A stretch of 64,000 nucleotides of DNA from Candidatus Gastranaerophilales bacterium (GCA_944323685.1 CALUTJ010000011.1:17291-81290), one strand, 5' to 3'. Numbered from the stretch's first letter, positions 1 through 8,298 are shown. The notes: generated by a model from the sequence alone, not told the origin. A program made the numbers and translations.

Positions 1-17
1 TAAGATTGATTATCCAT
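1..17 (-). CDS. 5' end of a gene that leaves the window
   Basis: An ATG at 17-15 on the minus strand is preceded by a strong AGGAGG-type ribosome binding site (21-27). Only five codons are inside the window, so no function can be given. It lies just downstream of the tail hub gene and is probably the next gene of the tail operon. Confidence 0.4.
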
Positions 18-45
18 TTTTCCTCCTTTTTTTTGAATAACTTTA

Positions 46-2499
46 CTAATATCCTTTAGCCCTGAGGCTCAACTTGCAGGTGGTAAGTTCTCCCGCGTTT
101 GTATAAGCCTTTAGGAGTGCGTAAGTGTTTGTTTTTTCCGTTACCACAACATACGCGTCATTGTTGTCATTAACTGTTGCAACAATTGACGGCGGTTTGA
201 TAAACGAATAATTTATCGTCAAACCGTTTTTATCGGTTATCTCAAGTTCTAAATCTAAATCCTTGTCCGGTACATCAACAGCAGCCTTTAATGTAGTCAA
301 AACCGTTTGCACATTGTTGTAAGCCTTTAGCGTTACCCTGAATTTGCAGTACCTGAAAGTATATTTACCGGTGTTAACAATTTTCCAGTCGGTAAAATTT
401 AATCCGTTGTCTGATAACGCCCATTCAACAAGGACATTGCTCTGTTCATCAGCGGAAGTATATTGAATATCAAAAGACACAATACACTCTAAAACCGCTC
501 CTATGTCATAGGTTTGGCTTAGATAAACACCTTCGCTTGCTGTTGAAGTTCCCCAGATACCTGTTCTCTGGTAATATCCTGCGGCAGAGTACCAGAAATC
601 TTCTGTGTTATGCCATTTAATGTCTTCTTCAACAAGTTTTATGGTATCTCGATAAACCCTTAAATTTTCATCAAGAGTACCGGCAATATTATCAAGGATA
701 TCTATTTTAACTATTTCGTTAACACTTGGTATCGAATCGACACTTATAACGTCAAGAGTGGGGTTTTGAGAATAATTATATCCGTTAAACGCTTTTATCC
801 AAAATTTAAACACCCCGTTTGTAGGAATTTCCATGGTGAAAGTGTTTTCCGTAATTTTTGATTGAATAACGGCGGAATTTTCCCACGATTCTCCCATTCT
901 GATTTCATAAGTATCTGTTTTGTTCCGGTTATATTGCCAGACAAAGTTAAACAGGTTGTTTGACTGCACAACATTAAAGTTTTGTACATCATCAGGATAT
1001 TTTGCAGGGTCTGAAAGATTGCTGACAAGCACAAGAGGCTCTTTGCTGCCTAATTCGTCAGAGTAAAGCCTTTCATCATAAGTCCGCCAGTTAACTGTAA
1101 AAATTCCTGCTCCGTCATCTTCAACACCGGTAACTTTTACTTTATAGCTTTTTAATCCCATTAAAATAGAATCAAACGCGATAACATCACCTACCTCAAG
1201 GTCATAGCCTTTGTAATCCGTTTTAAAACTGCCAAAGTAAGGCTGTAGCCGTTTTGCATTGACGTAATACCATGCAAGCCTTGATGCCTGATTAAAACTT
1301 GTACAGCTTAAAATATCAACGCTGTGTTCAATCGGGGTTCCGTCCCTGTATTCCGGTATCTCTGCGGTTGCCTCAACTTTTTGCCATTCGTGCTCGGGTG
1401 AAACAAACGTGCATTTTAAGATGTCGTAGTGCTCTTCTTTGGGAATGGTTTCAAAAGTTTCAGAGCCTGAGATTATGTCGTTTTCCTTAAATATTTTGCC
1501 AAGAGGCTCGGGTTTGTCTATTTTAAACTGCAATTTCCCGTCTTTAACAAACAAATTTCCTCTGCAAGAACGGTATATTTCATCAAGCAAATTTCTGGCG
1601 GACATCTGGGCGTCAAATATCATGTTAAAGGCAAAACGCGGGGATTCAGTGTATTCGCCAGTTTCGTCGCCATTTTCATCAAGTTTTGGTGTTTGAACAA
1701 TTTCATCACAATACGCCGCAGACTCAATAAAGCTGTCGAGGTCAAAGAGTTCTTTTACTATATTTTCGTCAATATTACCGTGCTCGTTTATTCCAAGCCC
1801 AAGACCGTTATAGCAGGTTAAGAAGTCAAATAAAACCCAGGCCGGATTTTCCGAGTATTTGACCTCAAACTCGTAAGGGTTTTTGTAGACCCTGATTTTT
1901 CTGCCTTTAACTACTGCCGTCAGGTTGTAATTTGCATCAATCTTCTGAGTTCTCGGCACGGTAATTGCAAGATATGCAATGTCCCTTAATGAACCGACTT
2001 TTTCAGCCCTTTCGTTATGATCCTTGCCGCCGACTATCGGGTCAATAGTCTGGGTAGAGGTTCCGTAGTATTTGTTTACTGTTATGCCGGAAATTTCTTC
2101 TACCGGAATATCGTTGAGTTTAATTTCGGAATACTCTGTAATTTCGCCTTCGGAGAAAGCAACTATCCTTTTTACTGTTTTCTGGTAATTTTCATCCTGC
2201 CAGATACGGTTCCCTGCTACTTTTACAGTGCCATAAAGCAAAGGTACCGGCAGATTCTGGTCTGTTTGGGTTTGTAAAAGTCCTTTGTATGTCGGAGACT
2301 GACTGCCAAAATCCGGTTTTTTAGAGCCCAGCATAGTAGCTGACATTGCAATACCGCCATAGATTACAGAAGCTCCGACATACCCGATAATTGTTCCTAT
2401 AGTTGCCAGTGACGCCGTTGCTAAAGTAAAACCCATTGCTCCTGCTGCACTAAAAAACAAAGAAGTAATAGCACCGGCTAAAGCATCAAATCCTATCAT
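46..2499 (-). CDS. Central tail hub / tip attachment protein (lambda J-like)
   Basis: An 817-residue protein resembling the central tail hub or host-specificity protein at the tip of siphophage and GTA tails. The first 60 residues are hydrophobic and Gly/Ala-rich. A conserved hub-type segment follows (about residues 75-100, with LPVPLLYGTVKVAGN), then the NPAWVLFDFLTCYNGLGLG stretch typical of J-like proteins near residue 220. A fibronectin-III-like beta domain lies around residues 500-600. The start overlaps the stop of the NlpC/P60-like gene (ATGA), the usual peptidase-hub order. The family call rests on remembered sequence style, not a search. Confidence 0.75.
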   Translation of the reverse strand: MIGFDALAGAITSLFFSAAGAMGFTLATASLATIGTIIGYVGASVIYGGIAMSATMLGSKKPDFGSQSPTYKGLLQTQTDQNLPVPLLYGTVKVAGNRIWQDENYQKTVKRIVAFSEGEITEYSEIKLNDIPVEEISGITVNKYYGTSTQTIDPIVGGKDHNERAEKVGSLRDIAYLAITVPRTQKIDANYNLTAVVKGRKIRVYKNPYEFEVKYSENPAWVLFDFLTCYNGLGLGINEHGNIDENIVKELFDLDSFIESAAYCDEIVQTPKLDENGDETGEYTESPRFAFNMIFDAQMSARNLLDEIYRSCRGNLFVKDGKLQFKIDKPEPLGKIFKENDIISGSETFETIPKEEHYDILKCTFVSPEHEWQKVEATAEIPEYRDGTPIEHSVDILSCTSFNQASRLAWYYVNAKRLQPYFGSFKTDYKGYDLEVGDVIAFDSILMGLKSYKVKVTGVEDDGAGIFTVNWRTYDERLYSDELGSKEPLVLVSNLSDPAKYPDDVQNFNVVQSNNLFNFVWQYNRNKTDTYEIRMGESWENSAVIQSKITENTFTMEIPTNGVFKFWIKAFNGYNYSQNPTLDVISVDSIPSVNEIVKIDILDNIAGTLDENLRVYRDTIKLVEEDIKWHNTEDFWYSAAGYYQRTGIWGTSTASEGVYLSQTYDIGAVLECIVSFDIQYTSADEQSNVLVEWALSDNGLNFTDWKIVNTGKYTFRYCKFRVTLKAYNNVQTVLTTLKAAVDVPDKDLDLELEITDKNGLTINYSFIKPPSIVATVNDNNDAYVVVTEKTNTYALLKAYTNAGELTTCKLSLRAKGY

Positions 2500-2870
2500 T
2501 GTTTCACCCTATAAGATTGAAAATCGTTAAATAATTTCAATCTCCCTATTTGTAAACTATGCTCTTTAAACACGTGAATAACTTTTCCGTATTCAAAATA
2601 AATTGCAACATGCAGCGCCTTATTGTATTTTGTTGCAATAATATCCCCCGCTTTTAGTTCTGCGGGGGATATCTCATAACAGTGTTCTTTAATTTTTTCG
2701 ATACCGTAATTGTAATTTTGTTCAACATCTTCTGAACACAGGTTGTAACGCGGTATCTGCGGGTATAAAACCTGTATCGGATAAAAACACCCCTGATATG
2801 TTCCGTCTTCATTCAATAATTGGAAAGGGTGTCCGATTTTGTCCAGAAGTTTTTGCATTTTTTCTTCCAT
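2496..2870 (-). CDS. NlpC/P60-like tail assembly protein
   Basis: 124 residues. The ATG at 2870 is preferred over an upstream in-frame ATG (2900) because GGAGG lies just before it. The C-terminal half reads like the NlpC/P60 core: AGDIIATKYNKALHVAIYF, where H matches the catalytic His, followed by GKVIHVF. The catalytic Cys is not in a canonical DCxG context; the only candidate is the Cys in RYNLCSED, so the enzyme may be degenerate. Position directly before the tail hub matches peptidase genes of siphophages and GTAs, which locally open peptidoglycan during DNA delivery. The product could be structural only. Confidence 0.55.
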   Translation of the reverse strand: MEEKMQKLLDKIGHPFQLLNEDGTYQGCFYPIQVLYPQIPRYNLCSEDVEQNYNYGIEKIKEHCYEISPAELKAGDIIATKYNKALHVAIYFEYGKVIHVFKEHSLQIGRLKLFNDFQSYRVKQ

Positions 2871-2905
2871 AAAACCTCCGTTTTTACTGTTTATATGCAT
2901 ACAAA

Positions 2906-2936
2906 AACAACACCCTTTTTATACTCGGGTGTTGTT
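2906..2936 (-). terminator. Hairpin terminator after the ankyrin gene
   Basis: A 10-bp perfect stem (AACAACACCC/GGGTGTTGTT) is followed on the minus strand by TTTTTG. It lies between the ankyrin gene stop and the NlpC-like start, so the two secreted-protein genes upstream look like a self-contained insert in the tail operon. Confidence 0.65.
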
Positions 2937-2965
2937 TTATTTTTATGACAAATAAAATTTTATTT

Positions 2966-3484
2966 TTAATTTTGATTATTTCTTGCAGCTTCTTGTTCTT
3001 CGTATTTTACAAGCATTTCATAAATTTCGGGGTATTTTCTTTTAGCTGTAGTTTTTAAAGGCAGTCTAAAAAACATTCTTTGTCTTTTTATATCAATGCC
3101 CGGGGTTTCAAGTATTTTTTCAACAACGTCTGCCTGACCGTTTTTTACGGCATAAAACAAAGCACTGCCGCCATCTACTGTTTTTATTCTGGGGTCTGCT
3201 CCATTTTCTAAAAGAAGCAGAGCTATTTCATTATTTTTATTGTACACAGCCTGCACAAGATAGGGGGTTCCCATATATCTTTTGTTTAAATCTATTTGCT
3301 TTGCATCGATAAACAATTTTGTTAATTCAATATCTCCGTTAACAACAGCGGTAAATAACATAGCTTGTGAATCAGGTTTTATCCTTTTCGAGTTTAATGT
3401 ATTAATTGCCTCTTGCTGTGTATAAGCGTTAGTCTGAAGCCCTGTGAAAACTAATACGCCCAAAATTACAAGCAGTTTTTTCAT
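2966..3484 (-). CDS. Secreted ankyrin-repeat protein
   Basis: 172 residues with an N-terminal signal peptide (MKKLLVILGVLVFTGLQTNA, probable cleavage after it). About three ankyrin-type helix pairs follow: residues 40-60 (AMLFTAVVNGDIELTKLFID), 73-100 (LVQAVYNKNNEIALLLLENGADP) and 105-135 (ALFYAVKNGQADVVEKIL). Ankyrin repeats bind proteins. It lies 9 bp downstream of the PDZ-like secreted protein and is followed by a terminator, so the pair looks like an accessory (moron) operon between tape measure and tail peptidase. Export predicts a role in the host envelope, such as immunity or superinfection exclusion; this is inference. Confidence 0.7.
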   Translation of the reverse strand: MKKLLVILGVLVFTGLQTNAYTQQEAINTLNSKRIKPDSQAMLFTAVVNGDIELTKLFIDAKQIDLNKRYMGTPYLVQAVYNKNNEIALLLLENGADPRIKTVDGGSALFYAVKNGQADVVEKILETPGIDIKRQRMFFRLPLKTTAKRKYPEIYEMLVKYEEQEAARNNQN

Positions 3485-3493
3485 TTTTTCTCC

Positions 3494-4165
3494 TTATATT
3501 GTCGGTTTTACATAAAAACTTTTTAATTTTATTTCTTTATTAGTTTTTGTTTCACAATCTTTCAGGTTAACAGTTATATGGTTATTGTTTTTTAAAGGCG
3601 TAAGCTTTATTTTTACATCTGTTTTAGACATCCCTTTAACTGGGTGCTTATTTATTTCCGTAATTACATCGCCTACGGATAAATTTTCATTAACTTTGTT
3701 TTCATCGTAATAAACAGCCGTTATTTTGTAGCCTTTTCTTGTTTTCTTGCCGTCAAATCCGTAAGTATAATAGCCTTTTAATGCCTTTTTCAAAACATCA
3801 AGAATCTCTTTTTCCTGAAACTGGTAAGCATATACATTCTGATTATATGCACTTCCGGCATGGTAAGTACTTTTCATACCTAAAGACAGTACAACATCTT
3901 TGTTGTCTTGGACAGCCGAAAACATAAAACGGATTTCGGGATTAGAACCCGCAAAAAATTTAACAAGCAAGCTTGTATTCACATTGTACGCCGTAAAAGA
4001 ATAATCGGAGACATTTTCCAGCGTAGAGCCCTGTTTGACGAGGTACTTCATAATCCTGCTTAAAACATCTTTTTGTTGTGAATTTTCAATAACAATACTG
4101 CTGTTGGCAAATGCCGTTGCAGAAGTTAACACAAAAACAATTAATAAAGCCCAAAACTTCTTCAT
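3494..4165 (-). CDS. Secreted protein with a PDZ-like C-terminal domain
   Basis: 223 residues. The start at 4165 is chosen because GGAG lies 8 bases upstream; a longer in-frame start at 4189 lacks this. The signal peptide runs MKKFWALLIVFVLTSATAFA. The middle is unrecognised. The C-terminus (about residues 160-215) contains NLSVGDVITEINKHPVKGMS, a PDZ-type signature. An AT-rich promoter (TATAAT-like) lies about 40 bases upstream. It is probably co-transcribed with the ankyrin gene. Function is unknown; the context is the same as for other secreted morons in this prophage. Confidence 0.6.
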   Translation of the reverse strand: MKKFWALLIVFVLTSATAFANSSIVIENSQQKDVLSRIMKYLVKQGSTLENVSDYSFTAYNVNTSLLVKFFAGSNPEIRFMFSAVQDNKDVVLSLGMKSTYHAGSAYNQNVYAYQFQEKEILDVLKKALKGYYTYGFDGKKTRKGYKITAVYYDENKVNENLSVGDVITEINKHPVKGMSKTDVKIKLTPLKNNNHITVNLKDCETKTNKEIKLKSFYVKPTI

Positions 4166-4254
4166 ACACAGCTCCGCTAAAATAATCACCGTACAATTAT
4201 ATTAATAAATGCTTTGAATATCAATTTTGCTTGATATTATCTTTACAAATCCAT

Positions 4255-5232
4255 TTATGCTCCTCTGACCATGTTTCTTAAATTTTTGTTGTTGTATTTT
4301 ATACCTTCAAAGGTAATACTGTTTAACAAATCTTTGTTTTCAAGAAGATATTTTCTTACGTCTTTAGAATCCCACGCCTTAATATTAAAGTTGTTAAACA
4401 CAACAGGTGATGCGCTGCTTTGACCGTTTGATGAATAGTTTGTGTTTTCAGCAGGGCTCAAGATTCTCTCGCCGCCTTTTAACAAAGCAAATTGTTCATT
4501 AGTGCCGGGAATCTCGGCGTTAGCACCCACAGGGACAATGCCTCCGGAATGGAATATACCGAAAGCCCTGCCAATACCTTTAATCAAAGCAGCACCGCTT
4601 CCTTTAAAGCCGCCGCCTTGAGACAAAGTGTTTAAGGAAGAAATGATGCTTTGCATTTTGTTTGTGCTGAAAAGTTTTTGCATTGCAGCCTGCGATGCCT
4701 CCTGAAGTAGAAATACAGTCAAATCTTTTGCCAGATCTTTCATTTCATCACCAAAGTTTTTGTAGTTGTCAATGATACCGGACATGCTGTCTTGAAATAT
4801 TCCTGCTATTTTTTCTCCTCTTTCCATCCACATTTCTTCTTCCGCTTCAAATACTCTTTTATCGTATAGGTTATCCAGTGATAATCTTGCTTCGTTTAAT
4901 TCTGTGGAAGTAAGGCCGGCTTTGTTTTGGTGAAGTTTTTTGAGTTCATCGTAATACCATTTGTCTATGGCAAGACGTTTTTGAGAAATATCTTCGTAAT
5001 CGTCGATGTCTGTAGAAAGTTGTTCTTTTGCTTTTTGCTGCATTTCCATTAATGTTTTATATGGATTTTTTTCTTCCATTTTTTCACTATATGCTTTGCA
5101 TAAGTCTAAAATTTCTTCCAACTCTTTTGACATTCCGTTTAATGGAATACCTAGCTTTTTGTAGATTTCTTGGATTTCATCTATTACATTACTGTTTAGT
5201 TTAAATCCTTGGGTAAAATTTTTTTGACTCAT
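4255..5232 (-). CDS. Short tail tape-measure protein, copy 1
   Basis: 325 residues, very short for a tape measure and closer in size to GTA tape measures. An N-terminal helical part (about 20-175, charged, coiled-coil-like) leads to a C-terminal region typical of tape-measure proteins: LLQEASQAAMQKLF, a Gly-rich stretch, then FHSGGIVPVG, FALLKGGERILSP and VFNNFNIKA. It is almost identical to copy 2 at 34664-35641 except for the first ~20 residues (MSQKNFTQGFKLNSNVIDEIQ here) and a few substitutions. The start has GAAAGG upstream. It sits downstream of three secreted cassette genes and upstream of the secreted PDZ/ankyrin pair and the tail hub. Confidence 0.65.
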   Translation of the reverse strand: MSQKNFTQGFKLNSNVIDEIQEIYKKLGIPLNGMSKELEEILDLCKAYSEKMEEKNPYKTLMEMQQKAKEQLSTDIDDYEDISQKRLAIDKWYYDELKKLHQNKAGLTSTELNEARLSLDNLYDKRVFEAEEEMWMERGEKIAGIFQDSMSGIIDNYKNFGDEMKDLAKDLTVFLLQEASQAAMQKLFSTNKMQSIISSLNTLSQGGGFKGSGAALIKGIGRAFGIFHSGGIVPVGANAEIPGTNEQFALLKGGERILSPAENTNYSSNGQSSASPVVFNNFNIKAWDSKDVRKYLLENKDLLNSITFEGIKYNNKNLRNMVRGA

Positions 5233-5260
5233 TTTTATGTCCTTTCGTTTTTGTATGCCA

Positions 5261-5286
5261 AAAAGACATCTGTTAAGATGTCTTTT
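5261..5286. terminator. Hairpin between cassette gene L1 and tape measure
   Basis: AAAAGACATC-TGTTAA-GATGTCTTTT is a perfect 10-bp stem with a T run on the minus strand. An equivalent hairpin of different sequence follows every cassette gene in both arrays: 6141-6170, 7042-7070, 35678-35701, 36552-36573 and 37415-37449. Position is conserved while sequence is not, so termination or mRNA end protection is probably what is selected. Confidence 0.65.
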
Positions 5287-5310
5287 GTTTTTTCTTCGTT
5301 TTATAATTAA

Positions 5311-5838
5311 TTAATATCTTGTTATTATTACTTTACCATTTTTGTCATACCCCTTATCACCAACCCAGTGATATTTTAGCTCCCCGCTTATAGTGAAAAT
5401 GTAAGTATTTTCAGGTGTAATAAATAGACTCACTTCCTCTAGTTCACCATGTACATTATAACGTAACGTCCTTGTTGGAGTTTGTAGACTATTACGTTTT
5501 TCTACGGTTTCAAGTTGCCCATTACCTTTGTAATAATATACAATATACATATTATTTTTATATGCTAGAGCATACCCGCCGTCTGAATAATGCTCAATAT
5601 ATCTGTCTTTTAGCTCGACTGCACCCAACTTAATAGCTTTTTTGTTTTCTTTGTAATTAGGGTCAGTAAGATTTGCTTTGATTATGGATTGAGGCAGTGT
5701 GTATTCAACATTTGAAAAAGCTTCTTCTCTTGCCTGTTTTACCGTGTATTTTACTTCGCCTTTTAGTGTTTTTGCTTCAATCGGTAAAGCAAACATCATT
5801 ATTGTGATTATCAATATCGGGATTATTTTCTTTTGCAT
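5311..5838 (-). CDS. Secreted cassette protein L1 (constant N-terminus, variable C-terminus)
   Basis: 175 residues, family not recognised by name. Residues 1-22 are a type I signal peptide ending FALPIEA; there is no lipobox Cys. Residues 23-80 are nearly identical in all six paralogues of the window (VKYTVKQAREEAFSNVEY, then SIIKANLTDPNYKEN). The C-terminal ~95 residues are MORN/YD-like beta repeats (GQLETVEKR, GELEEVSLF, GELKYHWVG) and vary between copies. An extended -10 (TGCTATACT, 5845-5853) ends six bases before the ATG and there is no Shine-Dalgarno, so a leaderless mRNA is predicted. It is the copy nearest tape measure 1. Role unknown; superinfection exclusion is one hypothesis. Confidence 0.75.
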   Translation of the reverse strand: MQKKIIPILIITIMMFALPIEAKTLKGEVKYTVKQAREEAFSNVEYTLPQSIIKANLTDPNYKENKKAIKLGAVELKDRYIEHYSDGGYALAYKNNMYIVYYYKGNGQLETVEKRNSLQTPTRTLRYNVHGELEEVSLFITPENTYIFTISGELKYHWVGDKGYDKNGKVIITRY

Positions 5839-5844
5839 TGTTGT

Positions 5845-5853
5845 AGTATAGCA
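5845..5853 (-). promoter_or_regulatory. Extended -10 of cassette gene L1 (leaderless)
   Basis: On the minus strand TGCTATACT is followed by ACAACA and then ATG. A TGACGA element lies 17 bp further upstream as a weak -35. The same arrangement stands before the other five cassette genes, TGCTATAAT in the rightmost copy. The spacing puts the transcription start at or next to the A of ATG. Confidence 0.6.
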
Positions 5854-5934
5854 TAGTTTTTACCTGTTCGTCATTCTTCGCTTACGCTAAGAATCTAAAA
5901 TTATAGATTTTTGTACTACACGCGGTTATTGATA

Positions 5935-5993
5935 AGATTCTGAACACACTCAATTCTCGCTAAATTGCTGCGCATGATGCTTCAGAATGACAG
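5935..5993 (+). repeat. REP-like repeat, family 3, in array L
   Basis: The segment beginning AGATTCTGAACACACTCAAT and ending CTTCAGAATGACAG is an imperfect palindrome. Near-identical copies lie at 6823-6881, 36346-36406 and 37226-37283, always fused to the truncated tape-measure heads. Diverged copies lie inside the autotransporter leaders near 15623-15687 and 62468-62523. It supplies the C-terminal CHSEASCAAI tail of each truncated head. Confidence 0.7.
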
Positions 5994-6112
5994 CATAGCT
6001 CTTTTGACATTCCGTTTAATGGAATACCTAGCTTTTTATAGATTTCTTGAAGTTGTTTAACAATGTCTGTGTCTGCGGTTGTGATACTTTGATTAAAATT
6101 GTTTTTACTCAT
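5960..6112 (-). pseudogene. Truncated tape-measure 5' end in array L (head 1)
   Basis: Fifty codons: a variable start (MSKNNFNQSITTADTDIVKQ) and then the constant tape-measure segment EIYKKLGIPLNGMSKEL. The frame then enters the REP-like repeat and ends as CCHSEASCAAI. A ribosome binding site (GGAAAACC) is present, so a short peptide could be made. Three other heads break at exactly the same point, showing that the array grew by duplication of one unit (cassette gene, hairpin, tape-measure head, repeat). Confidence 0.7.
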
Positions 6113-6198
6113 TTTTGGTTTTCCTTTCTTTTTTACATAAAAAACAGACACCTTTTTAGGTATCTGTTTTTCTATTGACTACTTATTTATTACTTTAA

Positions 6199-6726
6199 TT
6201 AATATCTTACAGAAATTACTTTACCATTTTTATCATATCCTTTATCCCCAATCCAATGGTATTGTAATTCTCCGTTTATATTAAATATGTATGTATTATC
6301 AGGAGTTAGAAATAAACTTATTTCTTCTAAATTACCTTTGATATTGTATCTAAATGACCTCATAGGAGTCTGCAAACTTTCTCTTTTTTCTATAGTATCA
6401 AGTTCACCATTACCTTTGTAATAATAAACAATATACATATTATTTTTATATGCTAGAGCATACCCGCCGTCTGAATAATGCTCAATATATCTGTCTTTTA
6501 GCTCGACTGCACCCAACTTAATAGCTTTTTTGTTTTCTTTGTAATTAGGGTCAGTAAGATTTGCTTTGATTATGGATTGAGGCAGTGTGTATTCAACATT
6601 TGAAAAAGCTTCTTCTCTTGCCTGTTTTACCGTGTATTTTACTTCGCCTTTTAGTGTTTTTGCTTCAATCGGTAAAGCAAACATCATTATTGTGATTATC
6701 AATATCGGGATTATTTTCTTTTGCAT
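6199..6726 (-). CDS. Secreted cassette protein L2
   Basis: 175 residues. Residues 1-110 are essentially identical to L1, including DNA-level identity; the C-terminal part differs by scattered substitutions (GELDTIEKRESLQTP, GELQYHWIG). It belongs to the same C-terminal subfamily as L1 and the array-R copy at 36601. It has a signal peptide, no lipobox, a leaderless extended -10 directly upstream (TGCTATACT) and a downstream hairpin at 6141-6170. The near identity to L1 suggests recent duplication or gene conversion within the array. Confidence 0.75.
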   Translation of the reverse strand: MQKKIIPILIITIMMFALPIEAKTLKGEVKYTVKQAREEAFSNVEYTLPQSIIKANLTDPNYKENKKAIKLGAVELKDRYIEHYSDGGYALAYKNNMYIVYYYKGNGELDTIEKRESLQTPMRSFRYNIKGNLEEISLFLTPDNTYIFNINGELQYHWIGDKGYDKNGKVISVRY

Positions 6727-6846
6727 TGTTGTAGTATAGCATAGTTTTTACCTGTTCGTCATTCTTCGCTTACGCTAAGAATCTAAAATTATAGATTTTG
6801 TACTACACACGGTTATTGATAAGATTCTGAACACACTCAATTCTCG

Positions 6847-7005
6847 CTAAATTGCTGCGCATGATGCTTCAGAATGACAGTACAGCTCTTTTGACATTCC
6901 GTTTAATGGAATACCAAGCTTTTTATAGATTTCTTGAAGTTGTTTAACAATGTCTGTGTCTGCGGTTGTGATACCATAATTTTGTGTTTTGTTGTATTAT
7001 GCCAT
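6847..7005 (-). pseudogene. Truncated tape-measure 5' end in array L (head 2)
   Basis: An ATG with AGGAGG upstream opens a frame that meets TAA at codon 3 (ATG GCA TAA). The same frame then reads NYGITTADTDIVKQLQ and EIYKKLGIPLNGMSKEL before ending in the repeat-derived CHSEASCAAI. The head resembles the start of tape-measure copy 2. The early stop makes translation from this ATG impossible; it is a decayed duplicate or a silent donor. Confidence 0.7.
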
Positions 7006-7088
7006 TTTTTCCTCCTTTATTAATTAAATTTAAAGCACACAAAAATAAGCACTTGATAAGTGCTTATTTTATTATCTTATTTGGAATT

Positions 7089-7616
7089 TTAATCTCTGGT
7101 TAAAACTAAATTACCATTAATATCATAACAATTATTATTTACCCAATGGGATACAAGTTTGCCGTCAGGTCTGAAATTATATGTATTGTTTTCATCCACA
7201 ATCAAAGACACAGTGGTAAGTTCATTATACTGATTATAGATACAAGTAATTACAGGATAAATAAGACGATTTCTTTTTCCAATACTTATTAATTTTCCTT
7301 TAGATGAATAATAATATTCAAAATAAAAATTATTTTTATATATTATCCCATATTTTCCATCAGAAAATACTGTAATATATCTATCCTTTAACTCCGTAGC
7401 ACCTAACTTTATAGCTTTTTTATTCTCTTTATAATTAGGGTCAGTAAAATTCGCTTTGATTATTGATTGCGGCAAAGAGTGTTCAACATTTGAAAAGGCC
7501 TCTTCTCTTGCCTGTTTTACCGTATATTTTACTTCGCCTTTTAGGTTTTTTGCTTCAATCGGTAAAGCAAACATCATTATTGAGATTATCAATATCGGGA
7601 TTATTTCCTTTTGCAT
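7089..7616 (-). CDS. Secreted cassette protein L3
   Basis: 175 residues from the ATG at 7616. A 12-codon upstream extension is rejected because the extended -10 (TGCTATACT) lies inside it. The signal peptide and constant N-terminus are as in the other cassette proteins, with small changes (NLKGEVKYTV, EHSLPQSII). The C-terminal half belongs to a second subfamily (FYFEYYYSSKGKLISIGKR, LVSHWVNNNCYD) shared with the copies at 35724 and 37473. First gene of array L, directly after the tail assembly chaperones and a perfect 17-bp hairpin. Confidence 0.75.
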   Translation of the reverse strand: MQKEIIPILIISIMMFALPIEAKNLKGEVKYTVKQAREEAFSNVEHSLPQSIIKANFTDPNYKENKKAIKLGATELKDRYITVFSDGKYGIIYKNNFYFEYYYSSKGKLISIGKRNRLIYPVITCIYNQYNELTTVSLIVDENNTYNFRPDGKLVSHWVNNNCYDINGNLVLTRD

Positions 7617-7649
7617 TGTTGTAGTATAGCATAGTTTGTACCTGTTCGT

Positions 7650-7691
7650 CATTCCCCATAACAGGCAAGTAAAAGCCTGTTATGGGGAATG
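7650..7691. terminator. Perfect 17-bp hairpin before array L
   Basis: CATTCCCCATAACAGGC and its exact complement are separated by 8 bases. It lies between the chaperone stop and the promoter of cassette L3. At the other cassette genes this position is held by a shorter hairpin (ATTCTT...AAGAAT), so it may insulate the cassette promoter from read-through. The minus-strand U-tract is weak. Confidence 0.5.
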
Positions 7692-7699
7692 AAGGGAAA

Positions 7700-7921
7700 T
7701 CAATGATTACATTGGCTAACCATCTGCGAAAGTGCCTTGAATGCCTTTTCTCCAACAAGCACTTCCTGATTATCAGTCATTGCATTTTCTCTTAACTTTG
7801 CATATGTAAATAAAAACGCATAGAATTTTCTAGGTGTAGCTTTCCAAAAATCTTCATCGCTCCAGCCCAGCGCAGTCCTTGCTGTTACATAGTTTCCACA
7901 CCAGTCGTATTTGTAATCCAT
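7700..7921 (-). CDS. Tail assembly chaperone, C-terminal partner (GTA TAC-like)
   Basis: 73 residues. The sequence TALGWSDEDFWKATPRKFYA matches the GW-S-x-x-x-F-W-x-ATP signature of small phage/GTA tail assembly chaperone proteins (rcc01693-like), which follow the tail tube gene and bind the tape measure during tail assembly. The start has AGGAGA. It lies 11 bp downstream of the partner gene at 7933. Directly downstream comes cassette array L, which separates it from tape measure 1. Confidence 0.7.
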   Translation of the reverse strand: MDYKYDWCGNYVTARTALGWSDEDFWKATPRKFYAFLFTYAKLRENAMTDNQEVLVGEKAFKALSQMVSQCNH

Positions 7922-7932
7922 AAGTTGTTCTC

Positions 7933-8298
7933 CTATATTATTTGGTCTTTTTTTTTAAAGCTGTATTCCCGCAAAATCTCCGGCGGCATCATTGGCATAA
8001 TAAATGCAGAAAACAAGGAATCTTTTATTATATTAAAAAATCCGGGATATTCCTTAATTCTATTTTTTAATACCTCAATCTCTTTTTCACTATGGTGCTT
8101 AAGCATTCCTGTAGTGAGCAGTGAAAGTGAATCATCAATTGTTAAAGAACCTCCGCAAGAAAGAGTATCATAAATTAAAAAAACACTTTTATTAATTTTT
8201 TTCTCCAATGCCGCCAAAGCAAGATGGTCAAACTCAAACAAATAAGTTTTGTCTTCGATTTCTAATTTTTGAGGTTCGTTTAAGATGTCTGTAAGCAT
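7933..8298 (-). CDS. Tail assembly chaperone, N-terminal partner
   Basis: 121 residues from the ATG at 8298, chosen for AAGGAG just upstream; a longer in-frame start at 8349 overlaps the gene before. The sequence EIEDKTYLFEFDHLALAALE is typical of the beta-rich N-terminal chaperone of phage tails. In many siphophages the two chaperone parts are linked by programmed frameshifting; here they are separate genes 11 bp apart with independent ribosome binding sites. Predicted to coat the tape-measure protein during tail polymerisation. Confidence 0.6.
   Translation of the reverse strand: MLTDILNEPQKLEIEDKTYLFEFDHLALAALEKKINKSVFLIYDTLSCGGSLTIDDSLSLLTTGMLKHHSEKEIEVLKNRIKEYPGFFNIIKDSLFSAFIMPMMPPEILREYSFKKKDQII

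Noticed and set aside
5311..7616. Strict co-variation of cassette C-terminus with the following tape-measure head
   Set aside because: Both C-terminal subfamilies are found next to both head types, so a one-to-one matched pair model is not supported.
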